Origin: Strigamia acuminata
Taxonomy: Eukaryota > Arthropoda > Chilopoda > Geophilomorpha > Linotaeniidae
Direction of reading: 5' to 3'
Assembly (NCBI GenBank): GCA_949358305.1
Contig: OX442314.1
Location: forward strand, 47,500,581 to 47,564,580
Length of the DNA stretch: 64,000 nucleotides
Shown: one piece after another, positions 9,052 through 19,570 of the stretch
Position numbering within the stretch: position 1 is the stretch's first letter
Layout of the letters: every line of letters begins with the position of its first letter
Program-made: the position numbers and the translations under genes
The notes under the pieces: generated by a model
What the model was told of the DNA's origin: nothing
What the model saw: only the letters and a program-made list of their open reading frames with translations
Databases searched by the model: none

Positions 9052-10458
9052 GGCTTTTATTTAACTTGACTTGAACGTTTGTGTGTGTGTGGTTCAACTT
9101 CCGGTTTGTCTAATTTTGGGTGTTTTTTCCAAAAATCAATTCAGCATAACAAAAAATTAAATTTTGGCCGACGTCAAGCCCTAGAACAGGTCATTCCACA
9201 CATTATAATAAAAAAAAATTAAAAAAAGACTCATTTTTAAGCGCTGTGGAGTGGAAGTACGAATGCTGAAAACTCAGATTTACGGCAAACTGTAAGCATA
9301 CCGGAGCGCCACCTGGCTGAACCCGTGTTCTTTAATGTTCGCCCGATACGAATTTTGATGTTTTCGGCACTAAACAAGTAAACCAAAAAAACTACGTTTT
9401 TGAAAAAGGCTTTTATGCTGTATCCCTGAGAAATTTGAATCCAAATGACAAATCGTTTTTTAGCAAATAAAAAAAAAATGTAGCTTAGATCAAAAAGTTA
9501 TTAGCACCATTTGAAAGAGCGGCAAATTCTGCACAGGAAACATATTTTTAATTTTTTAAACCGTTCATTTTTCATATTTTTTGTTTTTATGGTCAAATTC
9601 AAATTTCGTACTAAATTGACCATGCGGTCGCCGGCTACGATCGCCAAATTCGTACTTTTTTTTTACCGAATCGAAAAAAAAAAATACAGGCTTGTGCAGA
9701 ATGCAATTTCCAATCAAATGAGCGTGGTTTCAGGATTTTTAAATCCTTTTTAAGTGCCGAAAACATCAAAATTCGTATCGGGCGAACATTATGGCATCCA
9801 TTAAAAAACACGGGTTCCGCCAGGTGGCGCCCCGGTGTGCTTACAGTTTGCCGTAAATCAGAGTTGTCAGCATTGGTATTTCCAGTCCACAGCTCTGAAA
9901 AATGAGTCTTTTTTTTATTTCTTTTTTTCATAATGTGTGGAATGACCTGTTCTAGGGCGCTACGAAGCCCAACTTTTAATTTTTTGTTACGCTGAATTGA
10001 TTTTTGGAAAAAACACCCAAAATTAGACAAACCGGAAGTTGAAACAGACAGACAAACATTCAAGGTAAGTTAAATAAAAGCCTTTAAAAAGGATTTAAAA
10101 ATCCTGAAACCACGCTCATTTGATTGGAAACTGCACAAGCCTGTATATTTCTTTTTTCAATTTGCTAAAAAAAAGTACGTTTTTTTACTATTGCAGCCGG
10201 TGACCACATGGTCAATTTAGTAAGAAATTTGAATTTGACCATAAAAACAAAAAATATTAAAAATAAACGTTTTAAAAAATTAAAAATATGTTTCCTGTGC
10301 AGAATTTGCCGCTCTTTCAAATGGTGCTGATAACTTTTTGATCTGAGCTACATTTTTTTTTATTTGCTAAAAAACGATTTGTCATTTAGATTCAAATTTC
10401 GCAGGGATACAGCATAAAAGCCTTTTTCAAAAACGTAGTTTTTTTGGTTTACTTGTTT
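9052..10458. repeat. Interleaved inverted repeat a-b-a'-b'
   Basis: Four blocks: a 9052-9372, b 9373-9751, a' 9752-10085 (reverse complement of a), b' 10086-10458 (reverse complement of b). Landmarks: 'cttccggtttgtctaatttt' in a and its complement near 10018; 'gaaagagcggcaaattctgc' in b and its complement near 10300. Arms are diverged by scattered substitutions and small indels. No coding capacity seen; ORFs here are AT-rich shadows. Confidence 0.8.
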
Positions 10459-11280
10459 TTAATTCTAGCTTATCAAAATGATCTCTCATTTTCCGTGTTA
10501 TTATTTTCTCCTGACAGGTTTCTTCCAAATCAAATTTATAATTTTGGTTTGAAAGTGTAAACACATAAAATATTAATATTAAGTTATAAAAACTGCAACA
10601 GCAACACACAAGCAACAGCAGTACTTGTATATCCATATTTCAGTAAACTTTTTGACAGTTGGAATCAACATAGAGTATCTGATAATTCTGGGATCACAAA
10701 CCAATACTCACAGCAAATACAAACAACAACAAAACCTCACTCTTAACTCAAACTATCACATCTAAATAAACAATCAGCACAATACCAGTTTTTTTCTGCT
10801 TGCTGGCAACCCCGCCGGTTCTGATAGGTTTATTCAGGAACCTTTTCAAACACGTTCCTGGGCATTCGGGCAAGTGTTGTAACTTCGGTTGTCACAGTAA
10901 TCCGAAAATAATACCGGGTGGCCCACATAAAAGCGGCCCAACAATGCAAGGGGGTTGGTTACCAAGGGTGTCTCAAAAAATGTATGTATTGTTCAATTAA
11001 ATATATATTAATCATTAGTGGCGGGTAGTATTGTTTCATTAATGTTTCTGGTGCAGATTTTTCCGCTCTTTCGTTTGGTGTTTAGTTTTTAACGATCCGA
11101 GCTTTCATTCTCGAGATATTTGCGTTTTAAATAAATGTTTGTCCCAATTTGCCAAGTTTGATTGCACTACTGTAGTCATACCAGAATTTCTGATTGTGTG
11201 GATTTCTGCAGCGGTACTGGTACAAATACACAGTACTTTTCGTACCATACCACTTTACTTTAGATAAAATTTCTCAAATG
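10459..11280. other. Non-coding spacer
   Basis: No convincing gene. A short stretch near 11040-11120 ('gcagatttttccgctctttc', 'gatccgagct') is a diverged echo of block b of the preceding inverted repeat. Confidence 0.4.
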
Positions 11281-11740
11281 TAGCAAAATTTTACAAAATC
11301 TAGCAAAATTTTACAAAATCTAGCAAAATTTTACAAAATCTAGCAAAATTTTACAAAATCTAGCAAAATTTTACAAAATCTAGCAAAATTTTACAAAATC
11401 TAGCAAAATTTTACAAAATCTAGCAAAATTTTACAAAATCTAGCAAAATTTTACAAAATCTAGCAAAATTTTACAAAATCTAGCAAAATTTTACAAAATC
11501 TAGCAAAATTTTACAAAATCTAGCAAAATTTTACAAAATCTAGCAAAATTTTACAAAATCTAGCAAAATTTTACAAAATCTAGCAAAATTTTACAAAATC
11601 TAACAAAATTTTACAAAATTTTACAAAATTTTGCAAACATTTACATAATCTAGCAAAATTTTACAAAACCTAGCAAAATTTTACAACATCTAGCAAAATT
11701 TTACAAAATCTAGCAAAATTGCACAAAATCTAGCAAAATA
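11281..11740. repeat. 20-bp tandem satellite
   Basis: About 23 units of tagcaaaattttacaaaatc. The first 16 or so are identical; units after about 11600 are degenerate. The array ends where element 2 was inserted. Confidence 0.97.
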
Positions 11741-11741
11741 C

Positions 11742-11912
11742 TGTCGTATCCCCACTTCAGCAACCAGAAATAAAGGACACGTATGCAGGTAGGTTGAGGT
11801 ACTAATCATAACTGAACTTTTATTCAATATTATCAACGCAGGTAAACACCGGCGCCAGGTGTCACCGCGCATAGCGCCATCTAGTGGCGCAGATGTACAT
11901 CAGAATACCACA
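11742..11912 (-). repeat. 3' LTR of element 2
   Basis: 171 bp. On the minus strand it begins TGTGGTATTCTG and ends GGGGATACGACA. It appears identical to the copy at 16217-16387. The bases before it (aaatac, in the satellite) repeat after the other LTR, giving a 6-bp target-site duplication. The adjoining minus-strand sequence is A/G-rich (gaaaaaaaagagtga), a candidate polypurine tract. Confidence 0.95.
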
Positions 11913-12088
11913 TCACTCTTTTTTTTCAAACAATAACATGTAACAAATATTTCTTTACAATAAATAAATTAATTAAAAATATTAAACAGTTTGAATTATT
12001 CACAATAACATTTTTCGTCCAGGCCTGAACTTTTACACTTTACACAAACAATATTTTTGTTAAATATTAGTACTCTTCCATGACAACA

Positions 12089-15000
12089 TCAAACTACTCT
12101 CCTACGACGTACCGACGTATCGTACACGCCCAAGTATTCCGGAGCCTTCCTCTTTCGTTCGGACTTCCTCGGGGCGACAGCTGGCAAGACTCTAGGTCTC
12201 GCGCGTCGGGGTACGCGTCTTGGTGGTGGCCCAGGCTGCAAATGGGCATTTGGCCTCGGATGCACTGGTACCGCCTCTAATGGAATGTTGTCATCATCCA
12301 TTGGAAAATATCGCCTAACTTTGGTCACGTTTCTCTTCACGATCCTGCCGTCGCTTGTTTTCAGCAATAAACAGTTCCCATTCTTCTGAAATACCGTCAT
12401 CAGGTCGTGTTCGTACGCGAGATCGAGTTTATGCGTTCTTGACTTTGCCACTAAAACTCTATCGCCTTGTTGGATATCGCTTTCCTTGCTCCCGCGACGT
12501 TGATCCGCGTACCGCTTCGATTTGTCTTTTTCTTCGGCATCTCTCTTTTTCACCAAACGATGCAATTTCCCTTTTTCTTCGGACATTACTTGTGGAATCT
12601 TCGTACGCATTTTCCTATTCGTCATCAATTCGTACGGGGACACACCGGTCGTACGATGCGGCGTGCTCCTGTAAGATTGTAAAAATGTCCCAAGTGCCTT
12701 TTTCCAGTCCCTGCCCTCGACTTCCGCCGATCGGAATGCCTTGACAAATGACTTATTCAATCTCTCAACTTGTCCGTTGGCTTGTGGCCAGTATGGAGTG
12801 ACCCTTCGATGGTAGACTCCATGTTCGACCAAAAAGTCCCTAAAATGTTCCGCCACGAACTGGGGGCCGTTATCCGAAGTCAGCGATTCCGGAATTCCCC
12901 ATCGCTCGAAAACTCGGCGCAACCAAACTGTTATCGCCTCCGACTTAGTTGACTTCAAAATTCGCACTTCAGGGAACCGCGAGTAGTAATCAACAAGAAC
13001 GACAATTGAATTGCCGTCCTTGAATGGACCGCAAATATCGATCGCCAGCTCCCGCCATGGTCCTTTAGGCAACGGCGTGCTTACGATCGGCTCCGGCTTC
13101 TCCGTCGCGCTGCTATGCTGGCAAGCATGGCACTGCCGCACCGCACGCTCGACGTCGTGGTCCAGGCCAGGCCACCAGACCTTTTCACGTAGGCGCTGTT
13201 TCGTCCTGACGACTCCTTGGTGACCTTGGTGTCCTAATTCGACCACTTTTCTCCGCAACGACTCCGGCATCACAATTCGTGGTCCGCATTTATCAATTTC
13301 GCGAATAGTTTCGTCTGCTTTCGACGCCAATTCGACTTCTCGTAAAGTCATTGCTTTTGGCAGCGCACTCTCCACCACAAACCGCACATGGCCCTCCGTT
13401 CGTCCAAAAACACTTTTTCCTTCTCCGGCGGGCAGCAAACGAGACAGCGCGTCCGCTATGTTCGCGCTGCCCGGCCGGTGACGAATCGTGAATTCGAATG
13501 GCTGCAATCTCAGCACCCATCTTTCCATCCTGGCTGATGGCTTCGACCTGGTCCCGTAGATGGTTTCCAATGCTTTGTGGTCTGTAATGAGGAGAAACGG
13601 CATGCCAATTAAATACATTCGGAAGCGCTCACAGCCCCAAACGACTGCGAGCCCCTCCTTCTCGGTTTGAGAATATCGACGTTCAACGTCCGACAACGTT
13701 CGGCTGGCGAACGCAATTGGTTTCATTTGGCCATCGGGTTGACGTTGGGTCAGCACGGCCCCGAGACCGACCGGCGACGCGTCGACAATTAATTCGGTTT
13801 CGACATTTTTGCGAAAAAATGCCAAAACGTCCGAGCTGCATAAAAGTCCTTTTAATTTCTCAAATGCGTCGTTCTGACGTTTCCCCCACTCGAAAACGAC
13901 GTCTTTCCTGGCCATTAATCGTAGTGGCTCCGCCTCAGTCGCGAAGTTTGGAATATACCGGGCACAGTAATTGATTAGGCCCAAAAAGCTCCGAATTTCC
14001 GTCTCGTTCTTTGGCGCAACTGCATTTCGCACCGCTTCAACTTTCGATTCCGCAACGGAAATGCCACTTTTCGAGATGACATGTCCGAGAAACGTAACTT
14101 TTGATACGCCAAAACAACATTTTTTAAGATTAAGAGTCAAACCATTCCGAGACAGTGTCTCAAGGACTTTTTCCAAACGCTGGTCGTGTTCCTCGACCGT
14201 TTTCCCGTGCACGACGATGTCGTCAAGAGAATTCTTTGTGCCCTCGCACTCGGCTAAGATGTTTTGAATTATCCGCTGATATTCCTCCGGTGCGCTCGCA
14301 ATTCCGAAGAAAAGTCTCTTGTAGCGGAAAAGTCCCCTGTGTGTCACGAACACGGTGTAACGTCGTGAATCCGCTTTCAGGGGGATCTGTAAATAACCTT
14401 GACGACAATCCAGCTTCGAAATGAGCTCGGCGCCGTCAATTTCGTCCAAAACCTCCTCCATCGTGGGGAGTGGATGGCGGTTTCTCTTCACCGCCTCGTT
14501 GACGGCACGCATGTCGAGGCACAATCTAATCGAGCCGTCAGGCTTTTTCACGGGCACGACGGGTGAAACCCACTCTGTCGCCCCGGTGACTGGCTCGATG
14601 ATATCTGCTTGTAAAAGATTGTCAATTTCAATGTCCAACTGCTTACGAATATGGAAGGGTATTCGTCGGACTGATTGTGCCACCGGTCGGACGTCCGAAT
14701 CCATGTAAAGTTCCAGCTCGAACTCCTTCAATTTTCCGATTCCTTTAAAAACGTCCCGAAATTTCGTTATCCGGTTGGCAAGGTCCTTTCGCAGCTTTCC
14801 TATGGACTTATCAAATAAAATATCATCATTATCAAGTTCATTCACCATTTCTTCATCAATTTTCAACAATCCAAGCTCTTTGGATGTTTTCCGAGATAAT
14901 AACGGCATTTTCCCCGACGGCACGACTAAAAATCTCGCATTCACTGATTTTCCAGCCGCTTGCACTTGCGTATTAAATTCACCGCTAACTACTAGCGGCT

Positions 15001-16084
15001 CGTTCACTCCATACGCAAACAGTCTTGTCTTCGTCGGTATTAATTTGATTCCCTTCCTTTTTAATAATGTCCATGTCTTTTGACCCACTGTATTCACCGA
15101 TGAACCGGAATCAATCAAAACTCTTACGTCTTGTTGTTCGATCTTCACCGTCACGCCATTATTCCGTTCGTGAGACGTTATGCAGCACGAATACTCGCTG
15201 TCGTAGTCGTATTCGTTCACGCCGACGTACTGGACACGCTCCTTGCCACGTGCACGACCTCCGGCGCTTTTTAATCTGCACACCTTTGCGAAATGGCCAA
15301 TTTTATGGCAAAACCCACACTCTTTGTTCTTTGCCACGGTGCAATCGTTGGCTAAATGGTCTCGGTGTCCGCAACGAAAGCACTCTTTCACCGCCTGGAA
15401 TTTATCATTTCGCCGGTCATCCACATTCTGTGGTTTCGCGTTGGATTTGCGAAAAGTGCCACGCCCACTTTTGCCCCGATTTTTGAAAAATGGTTTTTTC
15501 TCACCCGTGAGTTGGTTTATGAGGTTTTCCTTGTTGTTTTCCGACGCCGTACGCTCCATCGCTGTTGCGTGCTGCTCGCTAGCCTCTGATGACCGAGCCA
15601 ACGTCAACAACTGCGCCAAGGTCAGGTCCGTCTCGCGCAACAAGCGCCGCCGCAAACCTTTATCGCAGCCTTTTTCTAACACTTGGTCGACGATTAAATC
15701 CTCTTCTAAAACTCCAAACTCGCAGCTTTTAACCATTGTTTTTAATCGAGTCACAAAAGCGTCCATCAATTCGGCGGGTTCCTGTGTCTGTTGCCTGAAC
15801 ACATGCTTTTCAAACCTGAGATTTTTCCGCGGATTGAAGTAAACACTCAAAGCTGCCAAGGTCAAATCATATGTGACTTTATTTGCGGCGTCAAACGTGT
15901 CGTAAATGTCCTGCACGTCAGTCCCGGCGAGATGTAGCAACGTGGCTAATTTCTGCGCTTCTCCGACTCTTGCCGCAACTAAATAATATTCGAATGCCTT
16001 ACTCCACTTTTTCCAGCGGTAATCCAAATTCCCCGTCGAAATGTCAAAGTTTCCCACCGATGGTAAGTTCAAATTGGTGGCCAT
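12089..16084 (-). CDS. gag-pol: Ty3/gypsy (Mag-like) Gag-Pol polyprotein, element 2
   Basis: One uninterrupted frame of 1331 codons from the first ATG (MATNLNLPSVG); upstream the frame is open to 16135 without ATG. Order: Gag capsid-like region, two CCHC knuckles (CFRCGHRDHLANDC, CGFCHKIGHFAKVC, about residues 235-270), protease (VLIDSGSSVNTV), RT with SLDD in place of YxDD as seen in Mag-clade elements, RNase H (IVDASPVGLG, TDHKALETIY), integrase HHCC (HQGHQG ... CHAC), DDE core (D in IDICGPF, D in TSDNGPQF, E in NGQVERLN), basic C-terminus. A fused Gag-Pol without frameshift is common in this clade. With identical LTRs and no disabling change seen, it may be active or very recently inserted. 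Confidence 0.95.
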   Translation of the reverse strand: MATNLNLPSVGNFDISTGNLDYRWKKWSKAFEYYLVAARVGEAQKLATLLHLAGTDVQDIYDTFDAANKVTYDLTLAALSVYFNPRKNLRFEKHVFRQQTQEPAELMDAFVTRLKTMVKSCEFGVLEEDLIVDQVLEKGCDKGLRRRLLRETDLTLAQLLTLARSSEASEQHATAMERTASENNKENLINQLTGEKKPFFKNRGKSGRGTFRKSNAKPQNVDDRRNDKFQAVKECFRCGHRDHLANDCTVAKNKECGFCHKIGHFAKVCRLKSAGGRARGKERVQYVGVNEYDYDSEYSCCITSHERNNGVTVKIEQQDVRVLIDSGSSVNTVGQKTWTLLKRKGIKLIPTKTRLFAYGVNEPLVVSGEFNTQVQAAGKSVNARFLVVPSGKMPLLSRKTSKELGLLKIDEEMVNELDNDDILFDKSIGKLRKDLANRITKFRDVFKGIGKLKEFELELYMDSDVRPVAQSVRRIPFHIRKQLDIEIDNLLQADIIEPVTGATEWVSPVVPVKKPDGSIRLCLDMRAVNEAVKRNRHPLPTMEEVLDEIDGAELISKLDCRQGYLQIPLKADSRRYTVFVTHRGLFRYKRLFFGIASAPEEYQRIIQNILAECEGTKNSLDDIVVHGKTVEEHDQRLEKVLETLSRNGLTLNLKKCCFGVSKVTFLGHVISKSGISVAESKVEAVRNAVAPKNETEIRSFLGLINYCARYIPNFATEAEPLRLMARKDVVFEWGKRQNDAFEKLKGLLCSSDVLAFFRKNVETELIVDASPVGLGAVLTQRQPDGQMKPIAFASRTLSDVERRYSQTEKEGLAVVWGCERFRMYLIGMPFLLITDHKALETIYGTRSKPSARMERWVLRLQPFEFTIRHRPGSANIADALSRLLPAGEGKSVFGRTEGHVRFVVESALPKAMTLREVELASKADETIREIDKCGPRIVMPESLRRKVVELGHQGHQGVVRTKQRLREKVWWPGLDHDVERAVRQCHACQHSSATEKPEPIVSTPLPKGPWRELAIDICGPFKDGNSIVVLVDYYSRFPEVRILKSTKSEAITVWLRRVFERWGIPESLTSDNGPQFVAEHFRDFLVEHGVYHRRVTPYWPQANGQVERLNKSFVKAFRSAEVEGRDWKKALGTFLQSYRSTPHRTTGVSPYELMTNRKMRTKIPQVMSEEKGKLHRLVKKRDAEEKDKSKRYADQRRGSKESDIQQGDRVLVAKSRTHKLDLAYEHDLMTVFQKNGNCLLLKTSDGRIVKRNVTKVRRYFPMDDDNIPLEAVPVHPRPNAHLQPGPPPRRVPRRARPRVLPAVAPRKSERKRKAPEYLGVYDTSVRRRRVV

Positions 16085-16204
16085 TCTCGTGAAAAATCCT
16101 CGTTTTCGCGTGCCACGCCCACCTTTCAAATACACTCACACCGCTCAAAACGATCGATGCCAAGTCCAGTATTAGATGCGAGCGGATTCACGCTTGGCTT
16201 TAAT

Positions 16205-16216
16205 CCTCGTCGCCAT
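16205..16216 (-). promoter_or_regulatory. Candidate primer-binding site, element 2
   Basis: The minus strand reads LTR-CA, then a, then TGGCGACGAGGA. The TGG start one base after the LTR fits a PBS; I do not assign the tRNA. Confidence 0.5.
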
Positions 16217-16387
16217 TGTCGTATCCCCACTTCAGCAACCAGAAATAAAGGACACGTATGCAGGTAGGTTGAGGTACTAATCATAACTGAACTTTTATTC
16301 AATATTATCAACGCAGGTAAACACCGGCGCCAGGTGTCACCGCGCATAGCGCCATCTAGTGGCGCAGATGTACATCAGAATACCACA
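16217..16387 (-). repeat. 5' LTR of element 2
   Basis: 171 bp, by eye identical to 11742-11912, followed by the target duplication aaatac (16388-16393). Contains AATAAA on the plus strand only ('agaaataaagg'); no clear TATA on the minus strand. Confidence 0.95.
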
Positions 16388-16639
16388 AATACATACGGTT
16401 TTTAAGTCCACTCAGGTGAAAACGTGGCACTCGATCCACTGAAAAACACCGCATTGCAGCTATATTGATGTTTTGTGAAAGATGACAAGTACGTACCTAA
16501 TTACTATTTTAAAAAATTTATGAGATTTCTGAGAATGTAATTAGTGGTTTGTGACGTACTGTGGATATTACAAATGTGAAATTTTATTTTGTGAAGTAGC
16601 AAAATACTCAATTCACCATCACATTAGATTGTACAATTC
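16388..16639. other. Non-coding stretch
   Basis: Right flank of element 2. I see no gene or repeat. Confidence 0.3.
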
Positions 16640-16805
16640 AGAGCCAGCACGAGAGGTGAGGCGATCGCTTCAGGTGGCATATTTCTATGGGCGGCGTCTT
16701 TGGGCGCACAATCCGATTTTTATCCAACAAGAAAAAAAAATTTTTTTACTGTTCGGTGTATGCCTTGCTTGCCTCAGGTGGAAATATGTGTTGCACCGGC
16801 ACTGA
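16640..16805 (+). repeat. Dispersed repeat, copy 2 (gaggcgatcgc family)
   Basis: Second copy of the 8805-8982 repeat, with a shorter middle (the 'aaaatggcggccaatgg' part is missing). Boundaries approximate. Confidence 0.55.
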
Positions 16806-16898
16806 ATATTGGCATCAATGTATGATATCACCAGTGGTAAATTGTCGAAGTAATACTTAAAGCAATTTATTAATTATTAATAAACTTTTTTATTTCAG

Positions 16899-17058
16899 CG
16901 AACTTTTACATGACAAACGACGACGAAGAGAGAGTCAGCATTCAAGCGCATCCGATCATTCTGCGCAAGCGCCGGATTCTCCGCTTGGATACCCGATTTT
17001 CTTGTCGGGACACATTTCGGCCGGACGAACAATGAACTTGTTTTTAAAGATCTTCTAA
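16899..17058 (+). CDS. Candidate terminal exon, unidentified
   Basis: A strong acceptor (aaacttttttatttcag) is followed by a frame of about 53 codons to TAA: ELLHDKRRRRESQ, then Ser/Ala/Pro-rich, then GYPIFLSGHISAG. It is GC-richer than its surroundings, which suggests coding. No upstream exon is visible within the window side of element 2, and I recognise no domain. It may be a relic. Confidence 0.25.
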
Positions 17059-17474
17059 CGAGAGAACTTTCTATAAATACAGATTATCTATTTTTATCTA
17101 CTTTTGTTGATAATTATAAATGTTCAGCGATGCTGGACACGCAGTTGAAGAAAATATGAACAATACCGACAGCAATGTTATTTTTAATAATCTGTCTGTC
17201 AAATACAGTAAACACAAAAAGGTGTAAGCAGGAAAGAGATTTTTACATTGAATTTGCAATTCTGGTATTACAGGTTTCGTTTGTGTTTTAAAAATTGAGA
17301 AATTAAGCGAGAAAAAAATACAATTCAACACATTAATGTTTTCTAAACTTTTCAGTTATAAGAAGTAAAAATGTTATTTTAAAAATCCAAAATGAAATAC
17401 ACAAATAAAATTAGAAATCAATTAACTGTGGTGAATTTAAGAGTTATGAACGTAATAAACAAATGCAAAAGGTT
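17059..17474. other. Non-coding, 3' flank of zinc-finger gene
   Basis: AT-rich; contains probable 3' UTR of the minus-strand zinc-finger gene that ends at 17475. Nothing else seen. Confidence 0.35.
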
Positions 17475-18245
17475 TTAATTTGTATGCTTAATTAAATGTT
17501 TTTTCAGGCTATCATTTCTTGAATAAGAATGAGCACATACATGACACTTGAATGGTTTTTCCCCAGTATGGGTTGCAATGTGGCGTCTTAGATGTCCACT
17601 TTGAATGAAAGAATAAGCACACAAATGGCACTTGAATGGTTTTTCCCCAGTGTGTATTAATAAATGTGTTTTTAAATTCCCACTTTCAACACAAGAATAA
17701 GTACACAAATGACACATGAATGGTTTTTCCCCAGTATGTATTAACAAATGTGTTTTTAAAGCCCCACTTGCAACGCAAGAATAAGTACAGAAATGACACT
17801 TGAATGGTTTTTCCCCAGTATGAATTAATAAATGTATTTTTAAAGCCCCACTTTGAACACAAGAATATTCACACAAATGACACTTGAATGGTTTTTCCCC
17901 AGTATGTATTAACAAATGTGTTTTTAAAGCCCCACTTGTAACGCAAGAATAAGTACACAAAGGACACTTGAATGGTTTTTCCCCAGTATGTATTAACAAA
18001 TGAGTTTTTAAAGTCCCTCTTTGAACACAAGAATAGGTACACAAATGACACTTGAATGGTTTTTTCCCAGTATGTATTAACAAATGAGTTTTTAAAGTCC
18101 CTCTTTGAACACAAGAATAGGCACACAAATGACACTTGAATGGTTTTTCCCCAGTGTGTTTAAGCATGTGTTGTTTCAATTGAAAATAATATGAACACGA
18201 ATAATCACACAGGTTGCAACAGAAATCCCGACGTTTTATCTTCAT
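17475..18245 (-). CDS. C2H2 zinc-finger protein, 9 fingers
   Basis: 256 codons, starting MKIKRRDFCCNLCDYSC. It consists of nine tandem C2H2 fingers joined by HTGEKPFKC linkers; most have the form CHLCxYSCVxxGxLKTHLLIH. No other domain. It is likely a sequence-specific DNA-binding nuclear protein. Fingers 2 and 3 are almost the same in protein and DNA, so the array has grown by local duplication. It is a more distant relative of the two genes at 19.6 and 22.0 kb, with Ile instead of Thr before the last His. The coding part lies in one exon; a 5' non-coding exon like those of its relatives was not found. Confidence 0.9.
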   Translation of the reverse strand: MKIKRRDFCCNLCDYSCSYYFQLKQHMLKHTGEKPFKCHLCAYSCVQRGTLKTHLLIHTGKKPFKCHLCTYSCVQRGTLKTHLLIHTGEKPFKCPLCTYSCVTSGALKTHLLIHTGEKPFKCHLCEYSCVQSGALKIHLLIHTGEKPFKCHFCTYSCVASGALKTHLLIHTGEKPFMCHLCTYSCVESGNLKTHLLIHTGEKPFKCHLCAYSFIQSGHLRRHIATHTGEKPFKCHVCAHSYSRNDSLKKHLIKHTN

Positions 18246-18374
18246 TTTTGATTTTTGTGAAGTAATACAATATGAACTTGAGTGGAGGATTGGCAGGGAC
18301 TGTATTTATCACTAGATGAATACTTATCCTAAAATTAAAACAAGAAAAATAATTAACTAACCTCATAAAGAATC

Positions 18375-18734
18375 ATGCCGTGTACACTGACGATTGAATT
18401 GATTTTATTTCAAGAATTGTCGGAGAATATGGGGCTGGCAACATTCAATGAAAGATTGAAGGATGCGTCGTTGCAAGAAGCGTTCGAGGGTCTATTTCCT
18501 CGTGATAATCCGAAAAATTCGAGGTTTTCGGTTAATTTTTTTTACGTGCATTGGTCTGGGCGGTTTGACCGACGATTTAAGGAAGCACTTGAAAACACAA
18601 TCAATTTAGACATACTACACGCTTGTACAAGTATTTTTTGATGTTGCAAAAAATAAAATCGTAAAATTCGAACCCTAAAAAATATTTTCAATCAAAATAA
18701 ATAAATGCAATTTATAGAACAAACATTGGGCTTT

Positions 18735-18766
<32 letters not shown>
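18375..18766 (+). pseudogene. CWC22 processed pseudogene (3' fragment with poly(A))
   Basis: The reading LFQELSENMGLATFNERL, then SLQEAFEGLFPRDNPKNSRF matches the conserved end of the MA3 region of the splicing factor CWC22 as I know the family. After a T homopolymer at about 18538-18545 the frame slips: the +1 frame goes on as IGLGGLTDDLRKHLK. Only the last part of the cDNA is present, followed by two AATAAA signals and a pure A run (18739-18766). A 5'-truncated, frameshifted copy with a poly(A) tail is the signature of LINE-mediated retrotransposition. Confidence 0.8.
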
Positions 18767-18767
<1 letters not shown>

Positions 18768-19440
18768 ATTTAACTTAAATGGGCCAAAAGTAATGACCAT
18801 TTGAATTTGCGCTACTTGGCACAAGTGTATTAGGCTACCACGCTACCGATAATTACCTCAAGTGAGTTGGACCGGCAGAAAAAGCAATTGACTTGACTTT
18901 GTTTAGAATCATTTTCCTGCTGAAATATCTATGTCAAAAGCAAATGGAAGCGTAACATTCCTCCAATACTTTTTTATAAGTATATTGGTCCATGAAACCC
19001 TTAATTAAATGTTGTGGACCGATACACATACAGGAAACCATCCCCAAGCCATTTTACTATTGGGATGGCTTGGGGATTTCCAAAATATTTTATGGAAGAA
19101 AATCTAATTTTTTTTGCAGTTGAAAATGTAATTGTAGGCTTTTTACTAGTACATCAGAGAACACTGTAGTGTATAAATACAATTATTTCGGAATAATATT
19201 TGCTAAAATGATTCATTTCTCGAATCAAATGGCCAATTTTTTGCTCAAAGTAGCATTTAGTGTCTTCAAATTAAACTGTTGTTTTTCCATTAACAAACAT
19301 TAAAACTGATTTTTGCATGTAAATCAATTTGAGCACCTGCAGCAAAGTGTAATCATTTGAATGCGTAGAATTCATATTGAACAATGGAAGTTGGTTGTTC
19401 TTAAACTTTAAAAAATTTAATCAGAAATAGAAAAAAATAC
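18767..19440. other. Non-coding spacer
   Basis: AT-rich, no gene seen. A short palindrome 'ccatccccaagcc' / 'ggcttggggat' lies at 19037-19077. Confidence 0.35.
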
Positions 19441-19570
19441 ATAAATATGCAGAAAATACACGCGCATTTAAAATGCAAGAACGTGAAGTACAAACAGGTA
19501 AAAGTGTTTTAAAATTGAAAATGAACAGAGAAAAATATACAGAATGAACGAAACAAACGTTTTTAAATTT

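Noticed and set aside
9635-10063. Protein gene in the interleaved inverted repeat
   Set aside because: AT-rich frame without domain; its mirror block lacks the same frame.
11281-11740. CRISPR-like array
   Set aside because: Uniform tandem 20-mers without spacers, in a eukaryotic context.
15243-15842. 199-codon plus-strand ORF inside element 2
   Set aside because: Shadow of the Gag-Pol frame, no recognisable domain.
12000-16135. SLDD as an inactivating RT mutation in element 2
   Set aside because: A residue other than Tyr before xDD is usual in the Mag clade, and the rest of the ORF is intact.
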